This document shows, piece by piece, positions 23,393 through 35,351 of a DNA stretch of 64,000 bases (positions are counted from its first letter, which is position 1; every line of letters begins with the position of its first letter). The translations under genes were made by a program, and so were the position numbers. The DNA lies in NCBI GenBank assembly GCA_037974665.1, contig CM075771.1:23571425-23635424 (forward strand), in the 5' to 3' direction. Below the pieces are notes generated by a model that was not told where the DNA came from, ran no database searches, and saw nothing but the letters and a program-made list of their open reading frames with translations. Source of the DNA: Ehretia macrophylla. Taxonomy: Eukaryota; Streptophyta; Magnoliopsida; Boraginales; Ehretiaceae.

Positions 23393-26300
23393 TGTGAGGC
23401 CCGACCCCGATTTGCATGCAAAGCCTAGCTTTGTTTGCCCTGACCTAGATTTGCGTGCCATGACCTAGGTTTAAGAAATGAGTTCATTTTATGTGCCATG
23501 CATTGAATTACATGCATTCGTTTGGGATTGCGTGCATTTACTTGAAAAACGTGCGTTCGTCTCGTAGTTCGTGTCCTACCTCGTAGTGCGTGCCCTAGAC
23601 CTAGGAAAGCGTGCCTTCATGCTAATCAAGAAAGTATCTTTCACGAAGCACAAGACTATTAAACAATCCTACAAAGTCCACTATCAATATAATAATCCAA
23701 ATTCCATTCACTAGAAGACAAAAATGCACCAAAAACAAAACATTCCTTATTCTTTATCCATTATTCTTTTTGCACTTCAAAATACAATTAGAATAATGCT
23801 CAAGATGACACAAATTCAGCCATTTTATTAGCCTTGGCCGACCATACCATGGTTTTGCACAAGGTTTGAGCAAATTATTTTATTCTATTGCATGCCAAGA
23901 CAAATTATGACTCATAGCATTAAAAAATTGCTCAAAATTCACTCAATCTCCTCACCATTCTCGGCCATAACACCTTTCCATGCTAGACATTTCAAAATTT
24001 AAAGCATTTGGAAGACAAAAGCTGAAATTGAAAGCATCAAGGCCGAGCAAGCTCCTCAACTTGCAAGGCTTTTGTTTTATTTTCATTTCCTTCATTTCTT
24101 CCTCTCACATTTCTCTCTCATTCTCATTTTCCTCTCTCCATTTCGGTCCTTGGCTGAGTTCTCACCACCTTTGCTCCTCTTCATCATTCCTTAGTCGAAC
24201 AAGGCAAGCAAATCATCCAAGCAACTCAAGCAAACAAGCTAGAGTTCGAAAATCACTCTTGCATGTGCATTGAAGCTTCATTTCGGCCCTAGGTACGCTT
24301 CTTGACAACCATTTCTTTTCTCCATTGTTTAACCTCATGCTTGTGCTAAGAGATTGATCATTAAGCTAGGAAAAATAGAGAAAAACTAGTGAGGTTCTCG
24401 GCTAAGCAAGGGAAAGGAGAAGATTTGAGCTTCAACAAAGGGTCTTGAGCATTTTGTGGTTGATTGCTAAGGTGAGGGTTAAAACCTTTTGAAAACTCTT
24501 CAAAATTTCACATGCATGCTCATGAATGTGTGTATTTGCTTCTGCACTTGAGATATATGGTCGTTCATAAGCTTAAACAACCATGCATGGCAAGATCTTG
24601 GCTTGAAAATGATGCTAGGTGAAGTCGAAATGGATGACAGCTCTCTGACCAGTCTGTTCGAGGTAAGTTTAGCTAAGCAAATGATGTTGCAAATTATTTA
24701 AAATTTGTGGGTGATCAGTTTGGAAAGTTTTGAACATTTTTCCAAGAAATAGGCCGAAGCTAATTTTGACTCTAAGGTCCTCAAAATGGCAAATCATTAA
24801 AATGTGACCAAATCTGGAAATCTGGAAAAATGAATCAGGTTTTGGAAGATGCACTGACCTTGTCGAACGAATCATATTTGACTTAGTAAATGTTGTCTAA
24901 AACGCATGAAATTTTGTGTACTTCTATATTTTTCAGTTCTGGATAATTTTGTCAGAAATGGACCAAAGCTAAAACTGACTCTAAGGACCACAAAAACGTC
25001 AATTTCTGAAAAGTGTACAAATCTGGACAGTTTTGTGCTACCTCACTGTTTCGGCTATAACTAATGATTCTGAATTCCAATTGATGCAAGGTTTGTTTCT
25101 GATTTTAGTTAACTTCTTAAGCTTTAATTTGACATCTTATTTACTGAATTTGGAGATTTTTTGATTATCCTATTGATTGTGAGAAAATAGCCTATTGCAG
25201 TAAAGGTTTTATTTAGCCATATGCTTGGAAAATTGTTGTAACCTCTCTTGTGGTACTAATTGTGTGGAAATGTGGTGTTGGGATGTTGTGTGGACTATTT
25301 TGAACGTTTGAGGATGTTGAATTAAATGATGTATGGTTTGAGATTGACATTGAGTTGGGTTGAGGCTCAAATTGCACGAATATACTTGAAATGGAAGCCC
25401 TAACGACTAGGTAGTCTTAATAAGTGTTGATTATTTGGATATTGTGTTGGAATCATAAGCTTAGTGGTCTGCCCGTAAATGTTTTATAACTTCAAAAGTG
25501 ATCTTGACCATTGCATGTTGACAATTAAGCTTTTCTTGCATCCGAACCCATGTTAATATCATTGCATGGTGAATAATCTTATCACTTGATTGTGTGGACT
25601 TTTAATGAGTTATATGGCCTGTTTTACATGTTTTACATGGCTGCCCGTTTAATTTCCATATAACTCTATATGCCTTTTAAGTGAAATTTCCTGTCTTATC
25701 GTGTCCTGCTTGTTTATCTGTCAATGTGCAATCCTATGACTGTCCGGAGGCAACCTACTTTGTTGTCTTCCTTCTGTGATATATATTACCTGTCATGAAT
25801 GTGCATTGCATACAAGGTTGCAACCTTTCCTGTCGGCATGGTAGCGATCATGTACGCCGGGCGGCATCGGGCTTGCCGGTGTTACCGTGACCACCATGGT
25901 CCCATTCCCTCTCTCGCTTGGGGGCTAGACTTCCTCGGAGAGTTGGGTCGTAGGATTTTGGGGTACATCCGGAGTACACCCACCTGGTGTGTTTGGGGGA
26001 TGATTTGAAGTTGGCCGCAACAACTGATCCTGGATCTGATCTGAGAGCAAAAGCTCACCGTATCCTTTTTATTATGTGTATAAGTACTCCCGCTTGGATC
26101 CTAGAGAACCTTGGGGATGAAAGACCGGTATTCCTGTTCTGTACTTGTATTTCTGTACTTGTATTTCTGTACTTGTATTTCTGTTGTATTCATGTTTGAG
26201 AAAGGGGTTTTCATAAGTTTAACCGGAAAATGAGTTTCAAAACTTATTTCTCGTTCCCCCTCGCTGAGTTCATAAGGACTCACCCTCTTTTATCATCTCA

Positions 26301-26994
26301 GGTGAAGAAGAACAGGTACAGGAACCCGAGGATAATGTACCTAACGATGAACCCCTGGAGTGATTGCCTGTTATTGTTATTTTGCTTGAACGTGACTACT
26401 TGTGTACTTTGTGCTGCTTGAAGACTATCTATCTTATGTTGTTGTTGTCGCTAATGTAAAAGACCCCCGTTGTAATTTGGGGTCTAATTTTGGTTTGTAC
26501 TTATATTAAGTAGACTGATACTAGACATACTATGATCGTTTTTGCTTTTGTTATCATTAGTATCTATCATAGGTTATGATGTTAGTTAAGGAATAGGCAA
26601 ATGAACTTACCCAATCTCAACAGGTACTCGCTAATAAACTAAGATCAACAGGTATATTTTGAAACGAGGATAAATGGACAAACGAGACATAGTATCATGC
26701 TAGGTTATAAATCAAACGGGACGTCGAAATAACCAATAGGCAATTCAATTGATGATAAAATAGTAAACTCTAGTTGGGAATGAACTTGAATTGAAAGTTT
26801 TGAGGTTGTTAGAAAATTTAGGTCAAAACAAGAGCCCAATTACAGCTGTTATGCTGCCGGATTTCTGGAAAATTTTGGAGTCTAGAATAAAACGTTAAGT
26901 GTTAAACCTCCTAGAATGGTTAAGAATGTGAAAGGACTTGAATGTTTAGATCACACCCTAGTCTAACCTTTATAGGCCGGGTTGGGGCGTGACA
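23393..26994 (+). repeat. Nested solo LTR in element 2 integrase
   Basis: This 3,602-bp LTR of the element 2 family starts TGTGAGGCCCGACCCCG and ends GGGTTGGGGCGTGACA. It is flanked by perfect 5-bp direct repeats GATGT (23388-23392 and 26995-26999). No internal element sequence is present, so it is what remains after recombination between the two LTRs of a full insert. It shares the hairpins of the family (25746-25771, 25839-25896, 26265-26282). It inserted after element 2, in the same orientation. Confidence 0.95.
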
Positions 26995-27806
26995 GATGTA
27001 CTGGGATTTGAAACAACACTATTGGTGGAATAACATGAAGAGAGAGATCACGGAGTTTGTGGCATGGTGTTTAACTTGCTAGAGAGTCAAAGAAGAACAT
27101 CAACGACCAGTAGGTTTACTTCAGCCGTTGGAGATTCCTCAATGGAAATGGGAGCATATAACTATGGACTTTGTTATGGACCTACCCAGGTCACAAAAGG
27201 GTCATGACGCCGTTTGGGTCATAGTGGATAGATTGACTAAGTCAGCACACTTCTTACCGATGAACAAGGAGGATAGTCCTGAGAAATTGGGAGATATGTA
27301 TGTGGCGGAGATTGTAAGATTGCACAAGATGCCTGTGAGTATTGTATCGGATAGGGATCCTCGTTTTACCTCCCGATTTTGGAATAGATTGCAAGAAGCT
27401 TTGGGAACGAAGTTGAGTTTCAACATGGCTTATCACCCTCAAACTGATGGACAATCGAAGAGAACTATTCAGATTCTGGAGGATATGCTGAGGGCGTGTG
27501 TTTTAGACTTTGGGAAAGGTTGGGAGAAATACCTGTCTCTAGCGGAGTTCGCTTATAATAATAGTTATCAGGCCACTATTGGGATGGCCCCATTTGAGGC
27601 GTTGTATGGACGTAAGTGTCGATCCCCAATTTACTGGGATGAAGTAGGTGAAACGAAGACTTTTGACCCGACCCTTCTACCTGAACTTATGAAGACTGTT
27701 GATAATATCCACCTCGTCCGGAAACGGATGCTTACCGCCCAAAGTAGGCAGAAAAGTTATGTAGACCGACGGAGACGGAGCCTAGAGTTTGAGGTCGGCG
27801 ACAGGG
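26995..27806 (+). pseudogene. Integrase core remnant of element 2, cut by 5S array
   Basis: Integrase resumes after the nested [13 protein letters not shown]-type region near 27020, [10 protein letters not shown] near 27165, SDRDPRF near 27350, and [10 protein letters not shown] near 27430. It then runs to [14 protein letters not shown] near 27800. At about 27806 the text changes from GAGGTCGGCGACAGGG to 5S-spacer sequence (CCGTTCAGGC). The chromodomain tail and 3' LTR are absent. Confidence 0.88.
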
Positions 27807-28197
27807 CCGTTCAGGCTTTCCAAAATGTTTTATGAGTCACATTTCTATTATCGAGTCCCACTGCATCTTGGCCAAGACAACTTCACGTCGTGTAAAGGCT
27901 AGGCCCGCAAACCGAGGGCGTGGGGCCTGTGACCAGGTCTTCATCGCTCCGATGCCCATAACTTTTGATTCTTAAGGTATTATGTGACACACAGCATACC
28001 ATTGCAAAGCTCTCCGAGAGCTCTACGATGGGGGCAGCAAGCCTGCTTGGCTGTGCCTATTTTCAGAGCCAAAAAATTGAACGTTTTCGTCAATTTTGGG
28101 CCACTTTTATTCTTTTTGTGCTGTTTCTTCATCCCGGATCGTTCGTCTGGAGCCACAAAATGGATAACAAATAAGGGCTTTGCGCCCTCAACATGAC

Positions 28198-28279
28198 GGG
28201 TACGATCATACCATCAGTAATGCACTAGATCCCATCAGAAGTCTGAAGTTAAGCGTGCTTGGGCGAGAGTAGTACTAGT
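28198..28279 (+). pseudogene. 5S rRNA copy 1, truncated
   Basis: Class I copy that stops after about 82 nt. It is joined directly to the spacer at GCGCCTGTTTTTGG, so the 3' third of the gene and the first part of the spacer are missing. The next copy starts only 227 bp later. Confidence 0.9.
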
Positions 28280-28424
28280 GGCGCCTGTTTTTGGGGCCCA
28301 AAATTGAACGTTTTAATCAATTTCGGGCCACTTTTCTTCTTTTTACGCTGTTTCTTCATCCCGGATCGTTCGGCATGAGATGAAAAATGGACGACACATA
28401 AAGGCTTTGCATCCTCAACATGAT

Positions 28425-28543
28425 GGGTGCAATCATACCATCAGTAATGCAACGAATCCCATCAGAAATCCAAAGTTAAGCGTGCCTAGGCGACAGTAGT
28501 ACAACGATAAGTGACCCCCTAGGAAGTCCTCGTGTTGCACCCC
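28425..28543 (+). rRNA. 5S rRNA-like copy 2
   Basis: Full-length class I copy. The box C region is altered (ACGATAAGTGACC instead of AGGATGGGTGACC), and box A has CCTAGGCGA. Probably not functional. Confidence 0.82.
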
Positions 28544-28955
28544 CCTTTTCATTTTGTTTTTTTTTCCCATTCAGGCTTGCCAAAATGCTTTATCCATCAC
28601 ATTTCTATTATCGAGTCCCACGACATCTTGGGCAAGACAACTTCGCTTTGCGTAGAGGCTAGGCTTGCAAACCGGTGGCGTGGGGCCTGTGGACAGGTCT
28701 CCGTCGTTTTATTGCCCATAACTTTTGATTCGTAAGGAGTTATGAGGCACAAAGCATACCGTTGGAAAGCTCTCCGCAAGCTCTACGACGGGGTCAACAA
28801 GCCTCCTCGGCTGTGCCTGTTTTTAGGGCCCAAAATCAAATGTTTTCATCAGTTTTGAGCCACTTTCTTCTTTTTACGTTGTTTCTTTATCTTGGATCAT
28901 TCGTCGGGAGCCGCGAAAAGGATGACACTTAAGGGCTCAGTACCCTCAAAATGAT

Positions 28956-29074
28956 GGGTACGATCACACCAACAGAAATGCACCGGATCCCATCTGTACT
29001 TCGAAGTTAAGGGTGCTTGGGCGAGAGTAGTACAAGAATGGGTGACCGCCTGGGAAGTCCTCGTGTTGCGCCCC
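28956..29074 (+). rRNA. 5S rRNA-like copy 3
   Basis: Full-length class II copy. It has scattered changes, for example AAGGGTGC in box A and GCGCCCC at the end. Confidence 0.85.
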
Positions 29075-29486
29075 CTATTCGTTTTGTTTTTTTTGCCCTG
29101 TTCATGCTTGCCAAAATGCTTTATCTGTCACATTTCTGTTATCGTGTCCCACGACATCTTGGGCAAGACAACATTACTTCTCGTAGAGGCTAGGCCCGCA
29201 AACCGAGGGCGTGGGGCCTGTGACCAGGTCTCCGTCGCTCTGGTCTCCATAACTTTTGATCCGTAAGGAGTTATGTGGCGCACAACATACCGTTGGAAAG
29301 CTCTCCGAGAGCTCTACGATGGGAGCATTAAGCTTGCAGGGCTGCGCCTATTTTCGGAGCCCAAAATCGAATGTTTTCATCAGTTTCGAGCCACTTTCGT
29401 CTTTTTGCGCTATTTCTTTGTCTCGGATCGATCGTCAGGAGCCGCAAAAAGGATGACACATAAGGGCTTAGCGCCCTCAACATGAC

Positions 29487-29605
29487 GGATGCTATCATAC
29501 CAACAGAAATGCACCGGATCCCATCTGTACTCCGAAGTTAAGCGTGATTGGGCGAGAGTAGTACAAGGATGGATGACCCCCTGGGAAGTCCTCGTGTTGC
29601 ACCCC
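29487..29605 (+). rRNA. 5S rRNA-like copy 4
   Basis: Full-length class II copy starting GGATGCTATC. Box C reads GGATGGATGACC. Confidence 0.85.
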
Positions 29606-29984
29606 TCATTTCGTTTTGCTTTTTTGCCCCGTTGAGGCTTGCCAAAATGCTTTATCCGTCACACTTCTATTATCGACTCCCACGGCATCTTAGCCAAGAC
29701 AACTTCGCTTCGCGTAGAGTCTACGCCCGCAATCTGAGGGCGTGGGACCTGTGAACAGGTCTCCATTATTCTGGTACCCATAACTTTTGATCGGTAAGGA
29801 GTTATGTGGCGTGCAGCATAACTTTCGAAAGCTCTCCAAGAGCTCTATGACGGGGGCATCTAGCCTGCTCGGCTGCGCCTATTTTCGGGGCCCAAAATTG
29901 AACATTTTCATCAGTTTTGGGCCAAATTTCTTCTTTTTGCGGTGTTTCTTCGTCCCGGATCGTTCATCGGGAGACGCGAAAAGG

Positions 29985-30018
29985 ACGACACATAAGGGCT
30001 TTGCGCCATCAACTTGAC
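29985..30018 (+). promoter_or_regulatory. 5S upstream region (example, before copy 5)
   Basis: The string CACATAAGGG lies about 22-31 bp before the gene. Plant 5S genes carry a TATA-like box near -28, and here only ATAA remains. Position -1 is C in most copies, as in known plant 5S promoters. The same region precedes nearly every copy in the window and is missing from the satellite at 6087-16238. Confidence 0.45.
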
Positions 30019-30137
30019 GGGTGCGATCATGCCATCAGTAATGCACCGAATCCCATCAGAACTCCGAAGTTAAGCATAGTTGGGCGAGAGTAGTACGAGG
30101 ATGGGTGATCCCCCGGGAGGTCCTCGTGTTGCACCCC
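30019..30137 (+). rRNA. 5S rRNA-like copy 5
   Basis: Full-length class I copy. Box A is changed (AAGCATAGTTGG) and the box C end reads GATCCCCCGGGAGG. Confidence 0.85.
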
Positions 30138-30158
30138 CATTTTCGTTTTGTTTTTTTG
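30138..30158 (+). terminator. T-rich Pol III terminator-like tract (example, after copy 5)
   Basis: Several T runs (TTTTCG, TTTTG, TTTTTTT) follow the gene end within about 20 bp. RNA polymerase III stops at runs of four or more T. An equivalent tract follows almost every full copy in the window. Confidence 0.7.
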
Positions 30159-30550
30159 CCCTGTTCAGGTTTGCCAAGATGCTTTATCCATCACATTTCT
30201 ATTATCGAGTCCCACAGCATCTTTGGCAAGACAACTTCGCATCGCGTAGAGGCTAGGCCCGCAAACTGAGGGCGTAGGTTCTGTGACTAGGTCTCCGTCG
30301 CTCTGATGCCCATAACGTTTGATCCGTAAAGAGTTATGCGGCACATAGCATACCGTTAGGAAGCTCTCCGAGAGCTCTACAACGGTGCGGCAAGCCTTCT
30401 CGGCTGCGCCTATTTTTTGAGCAAAAAAATTAAATGTTTTCATCAGTTTCAGGCCACTTTTCTTCTTTTTGCGTTGTTTCTTCATCCCGGATCGTTCGTC
30501 GGGAGTCGCGAAAAGAACGACACATAAGGGCTTTACGCCCTCAACATGAC

Positions 30551-30669
30551 GGATGCGATCATACCATCAGTAATGCAATAGATCCCATCAGAACTCCAAA
30601 GTTAAGCGTGCTTGGGCGAGAGTAGTACTAGGATGGGCGACCCCCTGGGAAGTCCTCGTGTTGCTCCCC
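30551..30669 (+). rRNA. 5S rRNA-like copy 6
   Basis: Full-length class I copy starting GGATGCG. Box A and the intermediate element (GTTAAGCGTGCTTGGGCGAG) are intact; box C has GGGCGACC. Confidence 0.87.
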
Positions 30670-31081
30670 TTTTTTCGTTTTGTCTTTTAGCCCTGTTCAG
30701 GCTTGCCAAGATGCTTTATCCTTCATATTTATATTATCGTGTCCCACGGCATCACGGCCAAGACAACTTCGCTTTGCGTAAAGGCTAGGCCCGCAAACTG
30801 AGGGCGTAGGGCCTGTGACCAGGTCTCCGTCGCTCCGATGCCCATCACTTTTGATTTGTAAGGAGTTATGCGGCGCATAACATACCGTTGGGAAGCTCTC
30901 CAAGAGCTCTACGACGGGGACTGCAAGCCTGCACAGCTGCGCCTTTTTCAGTGCTTAAAATTGAACATTTTAATCAGTTTGGGGCCTCTTTTCTTCTTTT
31001 TGCGGTGTTTCTTCGTCTCAGATCGTTCGTTGTTAGCCGTGAAAAGGACGATACATAAGGGCTTTGCGCCCTGAACATGAC

Positions 31082-31200
31082 GGGTGCGATCATACCATCA
31101 GTAATGCACTAGATCCCATTAGAACTCCAAAGTTGAGCGTGCTTGGGCGAGAGTAGTACAAGGATGGGTGACCCCTTAGGAAGTCCTCGTGTTGCACCCC
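31082..31200 (+). rRNA. 5S rRNA-like copy 7
   Basis: Full-length class I copy with GTTGAGCG in box A. It has A at nt 79, as in classes II and III, so it may be a recombinant. Confidence 0.86.
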
Positions 31201-31611
31201 CCTTTTCATTTTGTTTTTTTGCCCCGTTCAGGCTTGCCAAGAAGCTTTATCCGTCATATTTCGATTATCGAGCCGCACGGCATCTTGGGCAAGACAACAT
31301 CACTTCGCGTAGAGGCTAGGCCCGCAAACCGAGGGCGTGGGGCCTGTGACCAAGTCTCCATCGCTCTAGTGCCCTTAACTTTTGATCGGTAAGGAGTTAT
31401 GTGGCGTACAACATACCGATGGAAAGCTCTCCGAAAGCACTAAGACAAGGTAGTAAGCCTGCTCGGCTGCGCCTATTTTCGGAGCTCAAAATCAAATGTT
31501 TTTATCTGTTTTGAGCCACTTTCTTCTTTTTGTGATGATTCTTCATCTCGAATCGTTTGTCGGGAGCTGTGAAAAGGACGACACATAAGGGCTTAGCGCC
31601 CTTAACATAAC

Positions 31612-31730
31612 GGGTGCGATCATACCAATAGAAATGCACCGGATCCCATCTGTACTCCGAAGTTAAGCCTGCTTGGGCTAGAGTAGTACTAGGATGGGTA
31701 ACCCCCTGGGAAGTCTTCGTGTTGCACCCC
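31612..31730 (+). rRNA. 5S rRNA-like copy 8
   Basis: Class II copy (ATAGA and CTGTA) but with T at nt 79. It reads GGGCTAGAG after box A. Confidence 0.85.
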
Positions 31731-32144
31731 CCTTTTCGTTTTGTTTTTTTGCCCCGTGCAAATTTGCAAAAATGCTTTATCCATCACATTTCTATTATCG
31801 AGTCCCACGGCATCTTGGCCAAGACAAATTTGCGTCGCATAGAGGCTAAGCCCGCAAACCGAGGGCGTGAGGCCTGTGAACAAGTCTCTGTCGTTCTATT
31901 GCCCATAAATTTTTATCCGTAAGGAGATATACGTCGCATAGAATACCGTTGGGAAGCTCTCCGAGAGCTCTACAACGTGGTCAGCAAGCCTGCTCAGCTA
32001 TGCCTATTTTCTGAGGCCCAAAATTAAACATTGTCATCAGTTTTCGGCCACTCTTATTCTTTTTCCGTTGTTTCTTCATCCCGGATCGTTCATCGGGAGC
32101 CGCAAAAAGGACGACACATAAGGGCTTTGCGGCCTCAATATGAT

Positions 32145-32263
32145 GGGTGCGATCATACCATCCGTAATGTACCGGATCCCACCAGAACTCCAAAGTTAAG
32201 CGTGTTTGGGCGAGAGTTGCACTAGGATGGGTAACCCTTTGGGAAGTCCTCGTGTTGCACCCC
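32145..32263 (+). rRNA. 5S rRNA-like copy 9
   Basis: Class I copy with GAGAGTTGCACTAGG. Its flanks match those of copy 22 (43019), which marks the start of an older block duplication. Confidence 0.85.
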
Positions 32264-32673
32264 CTTTTTCATTTTGTTTTTTCGCCCCGTTCTGGCTTGC
32301 CAAAATACTTTATCCATCACATTTCTATTATCGAGTCTCACGGCATCTTGGGAAAGACAACATCATTCGCATAGAGGCTAGGCCCACAAACCGAGTGCGT
32401 GGGGCCTGTGACCAGGTCTCCGTCGCTCTAGTGCCCATAACTTTTGGTTCGCAAGGAGTTATGCGGTGCACAACATACCGTTGGAAAGCTCTTCGAGAGC
32501 TCTACGACGGGGGCAGTGAGCTTACTCGGCTGCGCCTATTTTCAGAGCCCAAAATCTAATGTTTTCATCAGTTTTGAGCCACTTTCTTCTTTTTTGAGGT
32601 TTCTTCGTCTCAAATCATTCGTCGGGAGCCGCGAAAAGGACGACACACAAAGGCTTAGCGACCTCAACATGAT

Positions 32674-32792
32674 GGGTACAATCATACCAACAGAAATGCA
32701 CCGGATCCCATCTGTACTCCGAAGTTAAACGTGCTTGGGCGAGTGTAGTACAAGGATGGGTGACCCTCTGGGAAGTCCTAGTGTTGCACCCC
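32674..32792 (+). rRNA. 5S rRNA-like copy 10
   Basis: Class II copy with GTTAAACG in box A. It is the counterpart of copy 23. Confidence 0.85.
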
Positions 32793-33202
32793 CCCTTTTT
32801 GTTTTGTTTTTTTGCTCCGTTTGGGCTTGCCAAGATGCTTTATCCGTCACATTTCTATTATCGAGTCCCACGGTATCTTGGGCAAGACAACTTCGCGTAG
32901 AGACTAGGCCTGCAAACCGAGGGTGTAGGGCCTATGACCTGGTCTCCGTCGTTTCGATGCCCATAACTTTTGATCCGTAAGGTGTTATATGGCGCACGGC
33001 AAACCGTTGGAAAGCTCTCCGAGAGCTCTACGACGGAGACTACAAGCCTGCTCAACTGCGCCTATTTTAGGAGCCCAAAAATCAAATGTTTTCATCAGTC
33101 GAAGGCTATTTTTCTTTTTTTTGCGCTATTTCTTTGTCCCAGATCGTTCGTCGGGAGCCGCGAAAAGGACAACAAATAAGGGCTTCGCACCCTCAACATG
33201 AT

Positions 33203-33321
33203 GGGTGTAATCATACCATCAGTAATGCACCGGATCCTATATGTACTCCAAAGTTAAGCGTGCTTGGGCGAGAGTAGTACAAGGATGGGTAACCCCCTGG
33301 GAAATCCTCGTGTTGCACCCC
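33203..33321 (+). rRNA. 5S rRNA-like copy 11
   Basis: Class III copy (TCAGT with ATGTA). Box A is intact. It is the counterpart of copy 24. Confidence 0.85.
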
Positions 33322-33735
33322 CCTTTTCGTTTTATTTTTTTGCCCCGTTCATGCTTGCCCAAATGCTTTATCAGTCACATTTCTATTATCGAGTCCCACG
33401 GCATCGTGGGCAAGAGAACTTGGCTTCGCGTAGAGGCTAGGCCCGCAAATCGAGGGCGTGGGGCCTATGACTAGGTCTCCGTCGTTCTGGTGCCCAAAAC
33501 TTTTGATCCATAAGGTGATATGCGGTGCACAGCATACCGTTGAAAAGCTCTCTGAGTGCTCTACGACGAGGGCAGCAAGCCTGCTCAGTTGCATATATTT
33601 TTGGTGCCAAAAAATTGAACGTTTTCATCAGTTTCATGCTACTTTTCTTTTTTCTGAGCTGTTTCTTCATCCCGCATCATTCGTTGAGAGCCGCGAAAAG
33701 GACGACACATAAGGGCTTAGCGCCCTCAACAAGAT

Positions 33736-33854
33736 GGGTGCGATCATACCATCAGTTTTGCACTGGATCCCATCAGAACTCCAAAGTTAAGCGTGCTTTG
33801 GCAAGAGTTGTACTAGAATGGGTGACCCCCTGGGAAGTCCTCGTGTTGCACCCT
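33736..33854 (+). rRNA. 5S rRNA-like copy 12
   Basis: Class I copy with CAGTTTTGC near nt 18-26 and GCTTTGGCAAG in box A. Counterpart of copy 25. Confidence 0.84.
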
Positions 33855-34267
33855 CATTTTCCTTTTGTTTTTCGCCCCGTTCATGCTTGCCCAAATGCTT
33901 TATCTGTCACATTTCTATTATTGAGTCCCACGACATCTTGGGCAAGACAACTTCGCTTCGTGTAGAGGATAGGCCCACAAACCGAAGGCGTGGGGCCTGT
34001 GACCAGGTCTCCGTCATTCTGGTGCCTATAACTTTTGATCCGTAAGGTGTTATGCGGCACACAACATACCGTTAAAAAGCTCTCCGAGTGCTCTTTGACG
34101 GGGGCTGCAAACCTACTCGTCTGTGCTAGTTTTCGGAGCCCAAAAATTAAACGTTTTCATCAGTTTTAGACCACTTTTCTTCTTTTTGAGCTGTTTCTTT
34201 GTCCTGGATCATTTGTCGGGAGCCGCAAAAATGACGACTCATAAGGGCTTTGCGCCCTCAACATGTC

Positions 34268-34386
34268 GGGTGCGATCATACCATCAGTAATGCACTAGAT
34301 CCCACCATAACTCCAAAGTTAAGCGTGCTTGGGCGAGAGTAGTACTATGATGGGTGACCCCCTGGGAAGTCCTCATGTTTCACCCC
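34268..34386 (+). rRNA. 5S rRNA-like copy 13
   Basis: Class I copy with an intact box A. It ends TCATGTTTCACCCC. Confidence 0.85.
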
Positions 34387-34799
34387 CTTTTTCCTTTTGC
34401 TTTTTGCCCCGTTCATGCTTGCCTAAATGCTTTATCTGTCACATTTCTATTATCGAGTCCCACGACATCATGGGCAAGACAACTTCGCTTCGCGTAGAGG
34501 TTAGGCCCACAAACCGAGGGCGTGGGGCTTGTGACCAAGTCTCCGTCATTCTGGTGCCTATAACTTTTTATCCGTAAGGTGTTATGCAGCGCAAAACATA
34601 CCGTTGGAAAGCTCTCCGAGTGCTCTTCGACAGGGGTTGCAAGCCTGCTCGGCTGCGCTAGTTTTTGAAGCCCAAAAATTAAACATTTTCATCAGTTTTA
34701 GACCACTTTTCTTCTTTTTGAGCTGTTTCTTCATCCCGGATCACTCGTCGGGAGCCGCAAAAATGACGACTCACAAGGGCTTTGCGCCCTCAACATGTC

Positions 34800-34918
34800 G
34801 GGTGCGATCATACCATCAGTAATGCACTGGATCCCACTAGAACTCCAAAGTTAAGCGTGCTTGGGCGAGAGTAGTACTAGGATGGGCGACCCCCTCGGAA
34901 GTCCTCGTGTTCCCCCCC
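34800..34918 (+). rRNA. 5S rRNA-like copy 14 with poly-C 3' end
   Basis: Class I copy with intact box A. Its last bases are replaced by a run of 21 C (34912-34932) in place of GCACCCCCC, so the 3' strand of helix I is lost. Confidence 0.83.
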
Positions 34919-35351
34919 CCCCCCCCCCCCCCGCCTTTTCGTTTTGTTTTTTTACCCCGTTCAGGCTTGCGAAAATACTTCATCCGTCACATTTCTATTA
35001 TCGAGTTCCACGACATCATGGCTAAGACAGCTTCGCTTCGCGTAGAGCCTAGGCCCGCAAACCGAGGGTGTGGGGCTTGTGAATAGGTCTCCTCTCCGTC
35101 ATTCTAGTGTCCATAAGTTTTGATCCATTAGGAGTTGTGCGGCGCACAACATACCCTTGGAAAGATCTCTGAGAGCTCTACGACGAAGGCGGCTAGCCTT
35201 CTCGTTTGCGCCTATTTTCGGTGACCAAAATCAAATGTTTTCATCAGTTTTGGCCTACATTTCTTCTATTTGCGATGTTTCTTAGTCCCGAATCGTTCAT
35301 CGGGAGACACGAAAAGGAGGACACATAAGGGCTTTGCGCCCTCAACATGAC

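Larger units (their letters stand above)
16239..27806 (+). mobile_element. Ty3/Gypsy chromovirus, element 2 (3'-truncated, with nested solo LTR)
   Basis: Parts are the 5' LTR (16239-19826), primer-binding site (19843-19860), gag (about 20098-21120), protease, RT and RNase H (about 21190-23150), and integrase split by a nested solo LTR (23393-26994). The element stops near 27806 inside the integrase C-terminal region, where 5S array sequence begins. The chromodomain tail and 3' LTR are missing. The satellite bases GCAGC (16234-16238) precede the LTR and are the left half of the presumed target-site duplication. The long LTR, gene order and sequence similarity to element 1 point to the Tekay/Del group. 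The internal region is broken in roughly eight places besides the nested insert and the lost 3' end. Age cannot be estimated because only one own LTR remains. Confidence 0.93.
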
